The notes under the pieces are model-generated. The model was not told where the DNA came from. It saw only the letters and a program-made list of their open reading frames with translations, and did not search any database. Of a stretch of 64,000 nucleotides of DNA, positions 24,641 to 39,208 are shown one piece after another. The translations under genes were made by a program, and so were the position numbers. The DNA is from Hypomyces perniciosus (lineage: Eukaryota; Ascomycota; Sordariomycetes; Hypocreales; Hypocreaceae). The first letter of the stretch is position 1. The number at the start of each line of letters is the position of its first letter. The stretch spans positions 461,501 through 525,500 of the forward strand of contig SPDT01000006.1 of assembly GCA_008477525.1 (NCBI GenBank), read 5' to 3'.

Positions 24641-25555
24641 TATATATTAAAATAATAAAGAATTAAAGGGAAAAATAAAGTTAAATTTAATGGATTAAAT
24701 AATCCCTAGCTTTTAAAATATTAATCCTTTACTCCTTAACTTTATTTTAAAGGGAGTACCTACTATTATTCCCTTTACTTATATCCTTATATTAATTATA
24801 TAAAACTTTGCAGTTATAAAGGATTTTATAAATATAAATATATTTTAGTTTCTTTAAAATAGTATTAAAAAGCTAGCCTTTTTAGCTATTATAGTATAAA
24901 ACCTTTAAATATTTAAGTAAGTATTTTATAGTTTTACTAACACTAAATAGCTAAAAGTAATTTATAGTAAATGAATTAGCTAATTAAATAATATACCTTT
25001 ACTTTTATTAAATATAATAGTATTCTTAAAGGCAGGAATCCTATTCTTAGTTAATTAGTTTTAAAGACTAAAAAAGACTAAAATAATAAAATAGTTAAAT
25101 TTAAAGCTAGGCTAGTTACTGAAGGCTTTTAATAATTAAAAGGAATAGATTTTAACTAAACATTTACTTTAATTACTATTCCTATTATTTAATAGCTTTT
25201 TTAGCTTTAGCTATTATTTATAATTAGGAAATTAAATAAATTAACTTTATTAATATATTCTTTAATAAAATATTTAAGGAAACTATTTTCTTTAACTTCT
25301 TTAAAAGGTTTAAAAACTATATTAGTTAAACTTCTTTTAAAATTAAATTTATTTTTAAGACATGAGGTTATAACCTTAATATAAATTAAGTTATTTAATC
25401 ATAGAAAGCTCTTTATAGTCTTAAATAGTCCTTTAAAGAATAGTAATAGGCTTTATAAGCTTTAGGAAATAGGCTAGGATATAATCCTTTAATTTCTAAC
25501 TCTATTATCCTCTAAAATCTTAATAATAGTATTTTTATTATTATTATTTATATAA
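24641..25555 (+). mobile_element. Ty1/copia fragment: reverse transcriptase, N-terminal part
   Basis: Plus-strand translation gives the start of a copia-type reverse transcriptase: KGRNPILS, LVLKTKKD, then KFKARLVTEGF (about 25,095-25,131), LKGIDFN-TFTLITIPI and KALYSLK (about 25,399). It ends in IFIIIIYI just before the gypsy A LTR. These follow the standard order of Ty1/copia RT, with stops at RIP-converted Gln/Trp/Arg codons. The fragment is cut at its catalytic YVDD-equivalent codons by the insertion of gypsy A copy 4. The continuation is at 39,407. Confidence 0.85.
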
Positions 25556-25817
25556 TGTTAAGAGACCGGAAGCTCTAGAGCTCTTATAATATTATATAAG
25601 CCAGAATATATATATAAAAGCAACTATAGTCTTTAAAGATATAAAACTTTAAAGACTAATAAATTACTACTACTATATTTAATTATTAATTTCTAGTTTA
25701 TTACTTATTTATTAATATTTATCTCTTTTTTAAATAACTACTCTTTAACCTCTTTTACTTATCTTTAAAATTATAGCCTTTTATCTAATTTATCTGCTTT
25801 AAAAAAAGTCTTTAATA
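25556..25817 (+). repeat. Gypsy A 5' LTR (copy 4)
   Basis: 262 bp. Begins TGTTAAGAGACCGGAAGC (family start with C-to-T and G-to-A changes) and ends TCTTTAATA. It is directly preceded by the TATAA target duplication. Confidence 0.9.
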
Positions 25818-28800
25818 TATCAATCTTTTATTATTTTGAATAAAAGTAAAAAGACTATTAAAGTTAAAAATACCTTTAACAGTAAATAATTAATTTATAT
25901 TTAATAAAAAGGCTATATTTTAAATATAAAGACTTTTAATAAAATTACTCCTTTAAATTATTAATAAAGCCTTTTAAATAATCCTTTACTTATAAAAAAA
26001 AACTTAATATTTATATTTAATAAATAAAAGATAAGCAGTAAATATACTTAAAAAAGAAATATTTAAATACTTTTCTTTAAAGGAAAAACCCTTTTTTTAC
26101 ACTTTATAGATTAAAGGTTTATTGCCTATAACTAGCTTATTACATACTATTAATTTAAAATAACTTCATAAAAGTAATTAAAATAAAATATAAATTTAAA
26201 CTCTTTATTATAAAGGAAAGTTTTAAGTAAAACTATAAATGTTTTTTATTATTATTAAAGGGCAGTTTAAATTATCCTTTAATACCTTTTTTTAAATAGC
26301 TTATAAAATTACTTATACTATTTCCTGCTTAAAAAGAGATATTTAATAGTAATAGGTTAATTATTTTAAAGAAAAAGGCAGATTTATTAAATTCATTATT
26401 TAAAATAAATTTTATTAATAACTTAAAGATAATAATTGCAATAGTTTAATTAAATACTATAAAATAACTTTATAAATCTTTCGCCTATATTAAACTGCTA
26501 AATAGAATTTTTAGTTATTCCTCTTTTAATTTAAGATTATTGAAAGTAGATTCTTTAAAATCACTCTTTTATAGTTTAAAATTTATATATTTTTATAATA
26601 TTTTTCCCTTATAATAAATAAGCAAATACTTTACTATAATATCTCTATAATTTAGTAAAAATTAATTTATACTAGTATAATTATTAAGACTTTTATATAT
26701 AGCTATATTAATAATGCAAATAGCCTTTAATAAGAATTTCAATTTTAAAGAAAATATAAAAAGATTAAATCTACTAATTAATAAAGATTATATTAAAATT
26801 ATACCGCTAATGCTTTAAAAAATATAATAATTAAAATATTTAAAAGTTTAAAAAAATAAAGAAGCCTTTTTAGCTTAGTAATTTATTAGAAATATAGTAA
26901 TTTTTACTATAAAACCTTTTATTAAACTTTTAATTATATAAAATATAATAATAAATATTACTATATAAAAAAGTATAATAACCCTATTTAACTATATTTT
27001 ACTAATAGAAATACTAAACTTATAGTTTATTAAACTTAAAAATATAATTACTATATAAATTTACTTATAAAATAATTAGAACAAATATAGCTAAATAGCT
27101 ATTAGTAATATATAAATATTTTATTTAATTTTAGCAGTAATATTTATATTATCTCTTTATAATAAAAAGATTAATTAAAAAGTCTATTACTAGCTTTTAC
27201 ATTTACTATTATTTTCTTAAGTATTTCTATTATAAATTATAGTTATATAGATATATTTATAAAGATAATTAATAATTAAAGAGTAAAGAAAAAGTAACTA
27301 CTTTATTATATTATTGCTGATAGTTTAAAAGACTTTATTTTAAAAAGACTTTAATTTTAAAAAGTTAATTTTACCCTTTTATAGAAATATAATTAATAAA
27401 ATTATCCTTTAATTAAGGATTTTATTACATTAATAGCCTTTAAAAAGCAGCTATAATAAACTATTAAAAAAGCTTAAATAGCTTTTATATTAGCAATTAA
27501 AAAGAAGCTAAAAGTTAGGTTAAAAGCTTTAAAAAACCTATTATCTTTTAATTTAAAATAAACTATTTCTTTAAAAGACTATAAGTTAGCCTTATATTTA
27601 AAATTACTTTTTATATATTATAATACTATTAATATGTTCTCTTTGGATAAAGCTGCTAATCTATTAATAAATCGATACTATACTATTAAATTAAAAATTA
27701 AAAAGAATGCCTCTATAAAGTTTTATCTATAACCTAATACTTAAAAAGCTAAAAGCTTTTTATAAATATTTAGAAAAAGCACTATAAAATATATAAATTT
27801 AATAGTTTATTAATCCTATAAATGCCCTTATAATTTTGATATTAAAAAAAGGCAGTAAACTGCAAATATATATTACTTTCTATACTTTAAATAAAATAAC
27901 TTGCAAAAACTGCGCTCCTTTATTATTAATTTTTAAAATTCTTAATAGACTTTTATATAGTAAGATTTTCACTAAATTTAATTTAAAAAATATATATTAT
28001 TAAATACTTATCTGTAAAAAAAAATTAAAAAAAAATATTTTACTGTTAATATAGATACTTTAAATATAATATTATACTATTTAGCTTTATAAATTCCCCT
28101 ATAACTTTTCAGTAATATATTTAGAATATACTATAAAATCTAATTAATCTTATTTATATTATATATTTTAATAATATATTAATTTATAGCTATACCTTTA
28201 AAAAGTATATATAATATATTCGCTAAGTTTTTAAAAAGTTATAAAATATAAAGCTATATACTAATATTAATAAATATATTTTTTATATTACTTTAATACT
28301 TTTCCTTAAATATATTATTACACTTAATAAAATCAAATTAAAATAATTATATATTTAAGCTATTATTAAATAGCTAGTATTTAAAAGTATATATAATATT
28401 TTTATATTTTTAAAATTTATAAAGTTTTACTCTTACTTTATTAAAAATTATAGTAAAATTATAGTACCTGTAATAGATTTTACTTATAAAAAGTAAAAAA
28501 ATTGTTTATAGTTAAAGCCTAGCGCTTTTAAAGCTTTTTAATAGTTTAAAGGAAAATCTTTAAAGAAACCTATTTTAATATATTATAACCTAAAAGCGCC
28601 GATTTATATAAAGATAGATACATTAAACTATACAATTAAAGCAGTATTAGCTTAATACTAATAAAATGCCTAGTACTTTATAGTATATATATTAAAAAAG
28701 CTAAATAATTTTAAATTATATTATTATACCTTTAATACTAATTCTTTTACTATTATAAAGGCTTTTTAAATATAAAAATATTATCTAGCTTATATAAGTA

Positions 28801-31800
28801 TAGAGATTTAGGTTATAATAGACTATTTTAATTACTATTACTTTATAGATAAATAAAAACTTTTACGCTAACAGGCAAGGGCTTTTAATAAGCTAGCTTT
28901 ATTTAATTTTTATATTAAATATAGGCTAAAAAAGTTTAACTTTATTAATGCTTTATCTTAATACTTTAATTTTTATAATCTTATTAAAATTAAAGAATTA
29001 CAGTAAAGCTATATATTAATAATTTTACAGCGTTTTTATAGTATAAAAGCTAATAGCTTATATAAATTAAAAGGATTTGCAGTAATGCACTATAATAACT
29101 AAAAATATATAAAGTTGCCTATAAACAGGAGCATTACTTTAGTATTACTTTAAATTAAAGAATATGGATTAAATGCTATTTAGTAGATAGTTTACCTGTA
29201 AAGTATAATAGCTAAAGTTATAACTGCTAGTTTATAGATTATATAGTAAATTACTATAAGTTTACTATTAAAACTATAAAAATCTTTATACTTAGCTATT
29301 TTATAAATTTAATAAAAAGATTACTTTATTTAATAATAGGTTTAAAGCTAAGGAATAGTTAATATATTTTATAGTAATAACTAAGTTCTTAATAATAATT
29401 AGCTAGTTTACTATTAAAGTAAAGTCTATATATTAATAAATTTTTATATTAAAATTTTAATATTACTTTATAATAATTTAACTGCTAGATATTAAAAAGT
29501 TAATTATACTTTAAAATATACTATATTAACCTATTATTAATAAAGTATAAAGTAAAATATTAAATATTATATATCTATATATTATATTTACTAGATAATA
29601 AAAGTAAAAACCTATTAAATTTATAGTGAATTTACTTTATTACTAATACTAGAAAAACCTTTTAAAGAAATTTCTATAGATTTTATTATAGATTTACTGG
29701 AAATCTTAAACTATAAAGGCAAATACTTATACAATATAATTTTTATGATTATTAATTAATATATAAAATATACTTTATATATACTTATAATAATATATAT
29801 TATAAACAGTAAAGTCGCTAACCTTTTTATCAAATATATTTACTTAATTTTTAAAATATTATAAGGAATTATCTTTAATAGAAATTAATTATTTAAATCT
29901 AGATTTTAGTAAGACTTTTATTACTTATTTACTTATATACAGTAATTTAATATTACTTTTTACTTACAGACTAATAGTTAAACTAAATAGTAGAATTAAG
30001 CTTTAAAGTATTATTTATATTTTTTTACAGTAAATAATTAAATAATTAAATATAAAAATTATCTTTTATTTAATTTATATATAATAATATTAAATATTTT
30101 ATAATTAGTTATTTATTAGCTTTTTTACTATTTAGCTATAAACCTAACACTGTAAATTATAATAAATTAACCTATTATAAATATTATATTAATACTATTA
30201 TAAAAGTAAAAAAGCTTTAAGCTATTTATAAAATAGCTAAATAAATACTATAATAAAGTTAAAAAGAATATAAAAAGTAGTATAATATTTATTAACTTAA
30301 AAAGAAATTTACTGCAGGCAATTAAATATTATTTTTTATAAAATACTTAAAATTCTAGCAATTTAATAAAAAAACTCGCTAAAAAGTATATTAATCCCTA
30401 TTAGATTAAACGCTAAATTAAAATAAATAGATTAATATATTAAATTTATCTTTTATCTTTTATTAAAATTTATAATATTTTTAATATTATAAATCTTAAA
30501 CTATATTATAGCTGTAAAAGAAAACCTTTTAAGTTAATAGATCACTTTTTTAGCGCTAAAAAAATATTTAAAGTTAAAACAATTATTAATTATAAATACA
30601 AAGGGATATAATATTTGTATTTAATTAAATAAAAGGATTATTTAATAATTAATAATATTTAATAAAAAAGACATTTTTATTAATGTTAAATTAATTTAAA
30701 AACATAAATAGTACTTTATTAATAAATAATTAACTACTATTATTAACTATTATAAAGTTAAAAAAATTAAAGTACTGTATAGTTTTAATTAATTAATTAA
30801 AAACAGAAAATAAATTTATAATAGTATATATTTTATAGTAAATAAGCAGTAATACTATTATTAAATAATAGTTAATTCTTTTTATTTTTGAACAGTACTT
30901 TATTGTAATCTTTTATAATAGTAAAATATATTTAAGGAAATAGAGGAATTTTAGTATATTAGTATATATACAGTAAGTAATTAAAAACTGCCTATTATAA
31001 ATAAAGAAATATATACTAGAATAAAAGTATATATAATAGCAGTAATAATAGTGAGGGAGTTTGCTTAATTAAAAGTAATTTAAAGGTTTAAGCGCTTTAA
31101 GTTTTAGCGGTAATACTATTTATTTACTATAAACTCTTTTTTTTTCTACTCTTTAGCTAGGTTTAACTTTTATTATATTAATATAAGGTTTTTTTTATAT
31201 CAAACTTATAATAGTATTATTATAGATTAAATTTTTATTAGCTGCTATTATATAATAAAAAAGTAATATTAAAGTATTTACTTTATCGACAAAGGACTTT
31301 TAAGAATATTAGATTAATGCTTTAGCGGTATTAATAAATTAATAGGTAATTAAATTGCATGATTTATTATTTAAAAAACAATAAAAATATTTTTTAAAAG
31401 CAGCTAATATAATATAAATTAATATAAAAAGTTTTACTTTTTGATTATATAAAACTTATATTTATTATTATAGTATTAAAAAGGTTCTTTTTTTAACTTT
31501 ATATTTTATTTAATTAAAAGGTTAAAATAATAATAATATAAGGCAGGGCGTCTATAGTAAGTTAATAGTAGCTAATAGTTATATCTATACTAGACTACCT
31601 ATTAGGTTAAATTCTTAGCGGCTTTATAGCGTTTTACTGGTAAAGGTATAGTAATTTTAAAGGGAGGGTATTTTAATAGAGATATAATTAAAATAGTATT
31701 GGCTATAAATAAAGACAGGCTTACTATATTAAGGTTTTTAGATATTATAAGATTGCTATTATTTTCTGAAACTAGGCTATAAGTGTATTAAATAGGAAGT

Positions 31801-32491
31801 TATAGTAAAGAATTAGCTATAGAAAATTTATAAAGTAGCAATATCTATTATAAAAGGAAAAAGAAAACTTATAGTAATAGGCTAAATTAAAAGAAAAGAA
31901 TTGCTATTATATAATAGGTTAACTGGTAATAAAAAGTAAAAGGAAGGAATATTTATAAAGAAAGCGCCTATAAAGAGAGGAAAGGCGAGAGAGAGAGAGA
32001 GATAAAAAAGAAAAAAAAAAGGAAAAAAGAAAAGTAAATGAAAATTAAAGTTATAAAAGAAAAGAAAAGTAAAGTAAAAATATATATAATATATTTATAT
32101 ATAATAGTAAATTAAAAGAAGAAAAATAAAGTAAATTACTTATATATTCATAGCGAAAAGTTAGTTTATTATATAGGATTTCTCTGCTACCCTTTAAATT
32201 TAAATATATAGCAGTATACTTTTAAACTATAAAGTTAGAAACTTTTTAGGCTATTAAATATATATTAAAGTGTTTAAGTTTAAGGCTTAAAGAAGCGTTT
32301 ATATAAAAAATGGTTACTGCTTAGTATAGCAATAAAGTATTAAAAGCTAGAAAGGAGCTGGTTAAATATAAGGTCCTTGCTGGCATTAAAGTTAATGCTA
32401 TAAAAGGGGGGGCGGCCTATTAAAAGACTAGAAGCTCTAGAGCTTTTATAATATTATATAGACTGGAATATATATATAAGAGCAACTATAG

Positions 32492-32663
32492 TATCACGGC
32501 ACGGAAAGGCAGGTCAGGGCAAATATTGTTGTTGTGCCGTAGAGAGCGAGAAAGCCCTAAGGCTCTACAGAAAGCTATAGCTAGGAACGCGTTAGGGCCT
32601 GGTCACGTGACTGGGGCTCACGTGACAGGGCGTCAATATCGCGTTACGGTTAGTGCCGTGACA
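32492..32663 (-). repeat. Gypsy B 3' LTR
   Basis: 172 bp ending in the perfect GTGCCGTGACA. The start is TATCACGGCAC, from TGTCACGGCAC. It contains two E-box-type sites (32,602-32,611 and 32,618-32,625). It aligns without gaps to the other LTR, with 12 differences counted by eye, all transitions. Confidence 0.92.
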
Positions 32664-35600
32664 GTAACCCCCCTCTTTATTACGCTATTCGGCCGCAAAT
32701 GGCTATATTGCTTGCATAAATCGATATTCCAGGTAATTTATTTTAATACTTCCGATATAAGGGTAAATAGCGCGAATTGTATAGTTTTTGGTATTAGTAA
32801 TATATAGTTTAATTATAGGCTTTAACGCAGTATAGTCTTTAGTTAGCGCTTTGCAGGTATTGGTTTCTTTTTAGCTATTTCCTCCTTTTCCTTTTTTATA
32901 ATTCTTTTTAGTGCCTATTGCGGTAGGCTTAGCTTTTTTAGGTTTCTCCTATAAAAGTTTTATATTACCTTCTCTTAGCTTTATAGGTCTTTGGTTAATT
33001 GCTATATAGCAGTATAGTATTTCTATTTAATAAAGTAGTAGAATCTGTTACTGTTATAATAATTTAAAAGTGCTTTAAACTCCTATTTCTCTTATACTTT
33101 ATCTATATTATCTTCTTTTTCTAGTATTTTACTTTAAATATTTTTTAATTTAACTTTATTAATTATCTTTTACTTAAAATACAGTAAAGTAGCTGTTTTA
33201 GGTTATAAAAGGGAGTTATATAAGACTAGGAAAATCTTTATATTTTCTAGCAGGCTAATAGCGCAGGCTTATAAGTATATTTTTATTATTATATAAAGCC
33301 TTGCCTATTTATTATCTAGCTTCTTTATTAGCTAATTAGTTTTTATATTTTATATATTAATAAAGACTTCCTGCCTAATAGTATAGACTAGTAATACCTT
33401 TTTCTATATATTTACGTTTTCTTTATATCTTTTTCCTGAGGCTTTAGTAAGGGCTTTTAGCTGTATAATACTGCATTTAAATCGCTTAGTAATAGTATTA
33501 GTGCAGAAAAACTCTCTTTTCTTTACTGTAAAGAGGTTTAGCGGGTAAGGCTATAAAAGCTCTATCTTTAAGCGAAGGTTAAAACTATAATTAGCGAAAA
33601 ACAGCAATACATTAATAGTTTTAGATATTATATTATTTACAGCAAATTCAGCTAATAAAAGCTAATAAGCCTAGTTATTTTAGTAAAAGTTAATAAAAGC
33701 TTATAGGTATTATTCTATACTTATATTAATCTTTTTAGTTTAGCTATTAGTTTTAGGGTAAAAGGCTAATAGCTATTTTAATATAACTTTTAATTACTTT
33801 AAAAGTTATTCCTAGAATTTTAATATTAACTGTATACCGTAATTTAATATAATATTATTAAGTATACTATAAAAGTAATAAATCCTATTAATAAATGCAT
33901 TAGTTAACTCCTTTATTAACAGTAAAGTAATAGGTATAAAATAATATATTTTTATAAAGCAGCAGACTATTATTAATAAATACTTATAGGTAGTATTATA
34001 TTGGTATAATTTAGGCAGCAGTATAATATAGTTAATAAAGATATTTAATTATATAAAGAATAGGACTAGTAATAGTTAAAGGAAGCCTTATAGTAAAGAT
34101 TGCAAGGCCTTTATTTTAATATACAGTTTACAGGCTTATATAAATACTTTAATGTCTTTTGAGATTTATAGCTACTAGTATATCCGACTAATAAAGTTTA
34201 AAGTTTTAAACCTACTTAAATATTTAGCTAGGCCGCTTTAATAGTTTCTAAATAGGATTTATATTTAAAGCTTATTATTAAAGGGAATAAAAAGCTGCTT
34301 TTAATAGTAAATTCTGCTATTTATTACTCAGCAGTTATTTATTGCAATCTAGAGTTTTTTACAAAGCTATTTTAACTATTAGCGGATATTAGGGTTTTAA
34401 AGCGCAGTTACTATTTCTTTCGCTATAGTATTTTATTTATATACTGCTGTAATTAGGTTATCGATTAGTCTGTCTTTTACTAGTATTATTATAGCTATAA
34501 AGGCAGCCTTTATAGACAGTTTAATATTTAATAAAATTTCTTTTTAAAATATTATTTAAGCTTTAAGGCTAAAAGAACTTTGCGGGAAAATAGTATATTG
34601 CCTGTTTTTAATTTAATTATTAAAGGGGTTTAATTTCACGGGCTTATTTTCTGCTTTTTTATTTAAAGCATTAAGCTTTATAGCTTTAAAGCTAGGTTAA
34701 TAAACAATATAAAAGTTAAAGCCGGAAAAGAATTTAAACTATTAGACTTGCCGCTAGTTTAAGGCTTTTATTAAAGTAAAGTATTTAAAGTTTTTATAGT
34801 CTATAATAATATTAAACTTTTATAAGCCTTATAATTCTAGGCGTTACTCTTTTATTACTTTAATAATAGCTAAGAGTTTTTTATTATAGATTTTATAATT
34901 GCATTTTTAAGCGTTATACTTTATAGAGAAAAATGCAATAAAGTATAGAATACCTTTTTTATTATACTGTAATAAAATACTGCCTAATGCCTAGTTAAAG
35001 GCATTAGTTTTAAGGACTATTTACTTATTATAGTTAAAAAGGGCTAAAACTAAAGCTAATTTAAAGGTATATTTAATTAAGTTAAAGGCTTTCTGCTATT
35101 TCTCTCTTTAAATATATAATTAATCTTTTTTAAAAAGTTTATTTAATAGTACAGCTATTTTAAAGTATCCTTAAATAAAATAGCAATAGAAATTTATAAA
35201 GCTAAGGAACTTTTACAGGTCTTTTACTCCCTTAAATAATTGCCAGTTTAATATAGCTTTAACTTTTTTAAAATCTATTTCTAGTCCCTTTAAAGTAATA
35301 ATCAGGCTAAAGTATTTTATCTTTATTATCTTAAACTTGCATTTAATAATATTAATCTAAAGGCTAGTATTTTAAAGGCAGGCTATTACTTTATATATAT
35401 ATTTTCGGTGCTCTTTTTAGTATAATAAATATATAAAAATATTATTAAAGTATACTATACAAATACAGTTAAAGAGGTTATAGAGAGTATAGTTAATATA
35501 GTATTAAAATATAATAGGTATATTATAAAGGCTAAAAGGCATAACTAATATCTTAAAGAGGCTAAACCTTATTATAAATGCTATTTTCTATATATCCCCT

Positions 35601-38600
35601 TTAGTAATATAAAGGTTATTAAATACAGCAATAATATCGAGTTTTATATATACCTTTATTTAATTTAAGGCATTAAAGGTTTCCTAGATTAATAGTAATA
35701 GGTACTAAATCTTAATAGCAATATTATTTAACCTTTAATAATCTTAATAAATATAAATATTGTATTTTAGTTTTATAGCTAAAAGGAGGGGAGCAGTATA
35801 TTATATTCGCAATTTGCAGATAAATCCTTTTATTAAATTATTATTTAACTATTTTTTTATTACCTGTAATTTATTAAATAAAAATAGCCTATTCTTTTAA
35901 TATAGCAGGTTTTTTCTTAGCAGTATTTTAATCTTATAATCTTAAGCCTATTATAAAGGAAGTTTATTTACTGTCTTTAACAGGAAGGCATTATATAAGT
36001 TATATAGCTAAAATAGCAGTTTTTTTAAAATATCTAGCTTATTAAATTTAAGTTTCCCTGCTATAAATTTCTCGATATTAATAGCTATAATCTTTCTTAA
36101 TTATATTAAAGAGTAATATTTATTAATAAAGTTATATATTTCTTTAAGTAATATTATTTTTACCTTAATATAGTCTCTCTATCCTATGAATATTTATTAG
36201 AAAAACTTATTTAAAAGCTTTAATAAAGTAATAAATATTCGTTCTTTAATTTTAATAATTTAGTTAATCTCCTTTTAGGTTACTTTTATTGCGCGGATAT
36301 ATAATTGTCAATAAAAGGTAATAAAGTTTATAGCTGCTATTATCTATATATCCGCTATATTTAAGTATACTTTTTAATTTTAAAGTTTAATTTAATTTTA
36401 CGGAAATAGTATATTAAAAAATAATAGTAATAGCTTTAATAAAGGTTTCCCTTTTTATTATTAACTATAGATTATAAAGGCAAGCAGTAGCTTTATATAT
36501 ATTTAATTCAGGATTATTTATACCTATATTTCTTTATTATTAATTCCATTATACCTGCAGGTTATATAATAATCTTAGTTTAGCGTTAAGGTTTATAGAA
36601 TATATAGTTTAAAGGCCTTTTCTTTAATCGGGTTATAGTTTATTTCTTTTAAAGTATTCTTAACTAATAGTTACTAATATAATATAGTTCTTTATTTAAT
36701 TAAATTAAGCTCTGCTTTATTTAAAGCATTTTTAATTATTAATTACTAGTAATATATACTTTTTATATTAGCTTTAATGAAGTTATTTTTTATTTTAACT
36801 GCTATTAAGATTTATATAAGGCCAGCTATACTTCTTAGGAAATAGTAGTTATAATAGTAATAGGATTTAAAAGTAATAGTTAACTCCTCCCAGTTAATAT
36901 TAAAGTTATATTTTCTTAGCTATAAAAAGCTAAGGATTATAGGTATATTATTAAGGATATTTATAATAGAGAAAAGGCAGAGTTTTTTATAAAAGCTAAT
37001 TACAGTTTATATAATAAAAAAATTTAAAATTTTATTAGCTATACTCTTATTAGTAAGTAAAAGATTCCTAGTAAACGGCAATTATTAGGTAATGATACTG
37101 AATTATTTCATAAAAGCGCAGCTAGTAAAAGCTTAAAGTATATAGCTGCTATTTATTAAAGCTTTTATATTAATATAAATATTATATATAAAAAATAATA
37201 TAGTTTATATTAAAAGGGATTTACTATTTATTAATTTAAGTTTAAAGGGTTTTTAACTAAAGAAATAGCAGTAGATCTATTTTAAGATAATAGTTTTATT
37301 TATAGTTAACCTTTATTTACGACTTTTAGTAAAGGTTAATCTTTTCCCTAGTTTGCGAGTTAAGTCTAGGTTCCTGATAAGTAAGTTTAGCTAAACTAGG
37401 GTAAACTAAAAGTTAATAAAGCAGTATTACTGTTATTATCTTTATCGATACTTAAAGAGGGTAAATTATTTAAGGCCTAGATTTATAGGTTACTTAAATA
37501 TTACAGGTAATATTAACGCGCTATAAAAGTTTAATTATTATATTTTACTAAACTATTCTATTATTAGCTTTAAAGTACTGCTTGGTTAAGGTATAGCTAG
37601 TATAGCTAAACTTAACAGTTTTAATTTTATATTTAATATAGATTACTTTAATATATATTAAACTGCTTTTTCTTATTGTATTTATTAAAGCTATAGTTTA
37701 CTTTTTTATAGTAAAAGTAAAGTCTTTTAATAATATATTCCTTGTAAAAGACTTAAAGGTAAGGTAATAAGGTATATATAGTATTTAATTATATTAAATT
37801 ACTGGCTAGCGCTAAGGCAGCAGTTTAGTTATTCTATTAATATTAATAATATTACTGTTAATATTAATACTGCTACTATTAATAGCTTTATTAATACTAG
37901 CTTATTTAAATAGCATAAAGGGCATTATAGTAAGTGCCCTTTTAAAGCCTATTATAGATAGTTTAGTAAAGTTAATATTATTTAATAAAGTTAAACTTAT
38001 TTAACTTAATTACTTAAATCTTTATAGCGTTAATAAGCTCCTGAAAAACCTTTATCTTTAAAGCCTTTATTATTTACTTAATAGTTTTACTGTATTTACT
38101 GCCTAATATAGATAACTTTGCTATAAAGTTTTAAAAAGGCTTATTTAATATATATCAGTTATTAAAAGACTATAATACCTTTTAAAAGAGGTTAATTATT
38201 TTATATTACTTATAAAAATTAGCGAAAAATACTATATTAATCTTTTAATATTATTAGGCAAGGTTATTAAAACTTTTCATAATAGTATTAAAGTTTCTTT
38301 ATTGCAGTTAATATATATCTCCCTTTAAAAGACTTATAATATATAAAATCTTTTTAAGTTTAGTTAAAAAGATTAATTAATCGCCTATAAAAGTAATATT
38401 AATTTAAAAATATTAGTTAATATATTTTTATTAATATTTAATAATATTTTTCTATTTACTATTAAATTGCTTAAAGTCTTTAGTTTAGTAGCAGCTAAGT
38501 AGGTTATTATTTCTAGGGCTTAATAGCAAGGCTGTATTTAAAGCTTTAACTTAAGCTTTAATTTATACTTTAAAGTTTTAATTTTCAGCTACCTACTTTA

Positions 38601-39036
38601 AAATTTCCTATTTAAAGGTTTATTTTTATTTTTCTTATTAAACTAAACCCTTTTTAATTACTTAACTAAAGAGATAGAATTAATAATAAAGGTTATTATC
38701 CCTAATAATCGCGTTTATTAAATATATATAGTCGCTATTAACGCTAGATTTTTACAGGGTTTTAAAGAGAAAAGGGAAAGGTATAAGCTCTATAGCTAAG
38801 ACTATAGTCTATTAGGCTAGGTTAGGCTGCGGGGCAAGGTTTAAGGTATCTATATTTATCTCGCTTATAATTGGTTTCCTATAGATATAGGGTTTAAGGG
38901 ATAAGGGCTAGGCTATAAAGGCGTTATTATAGGTTCGGGAACAAAAGGGGATTTTAAAGGAATTCATAATTAGAATTTGTGATTAGTTGGGTATATGCCT
39001 TGCAATAGCGTAGCCGAGTTAAGGGACAGCATAAAC

Positions 39037-39208
39037 TATCACGGCACAGAAAGGCAGGTTAAGGCAAATATTATTATTGTGCCGTAGAGAGCGAGAAAGC
39101 CCTAAAGCTCTACAGAAAGCTATAGCTAGGAACGCGTTAGGGCCTGGTTACGTGACCGGGGCTCATGTGACAGGGCGTCAATATCGCGTTACGGTCGGTG
39201 CCGTGATA
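39037..39208 (-). repeat. Gypsy B 5' LTR
   Basis: 172 bp, TATCACGGCAC to GTGCCGTGATA. It is the partner of 32,492-32,663 and is followed by the TATAG target duplication. Confidence 0.92.

Larger units (their letters stand above)
32492..39208 (-). mobile_element. Gypsy B: full-length Ty3/gypsy retrotransposon, minus strand, RIP-degraded
   Basis: 6,717 bp between two 172 bp LTRs, flanked by TATAG on both sides (32,487-32,491 and 39,209-39,213). It lies inside the 3' LTR of gypsy A copy 4. The purine run next to the left LTR, seen as CCCCCCTCTTTATTACG at 32,668-32,684, sets the orientation as minus. On that strand the RT active site reads VYFNNIFIY then KEHRKYI near 35,405-35,465, the RIP form of VYLDDILIY. 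RNase H follows near 34,970-35,020 (TNAFN, ALGSILLQYN), then the integrase region, giving the RT-RNaseH-IN order of Ty3/gypsy. No intact frame remains. Confidence 0.9.

Noticed and set aside
17316..24645. Exact target duplication for gypsy A copy 3
   Set aside because: The flanks are TATAA and TATAT. One mismatch in an AT-rich setting is not sufficient on its own.
32526..32807. 93-codon open frame starting in the gypsy B LTR
   Set aside because: Runs from the LTR across the polypurine tract on the strand opposite to the element. No coding meaning is expected.
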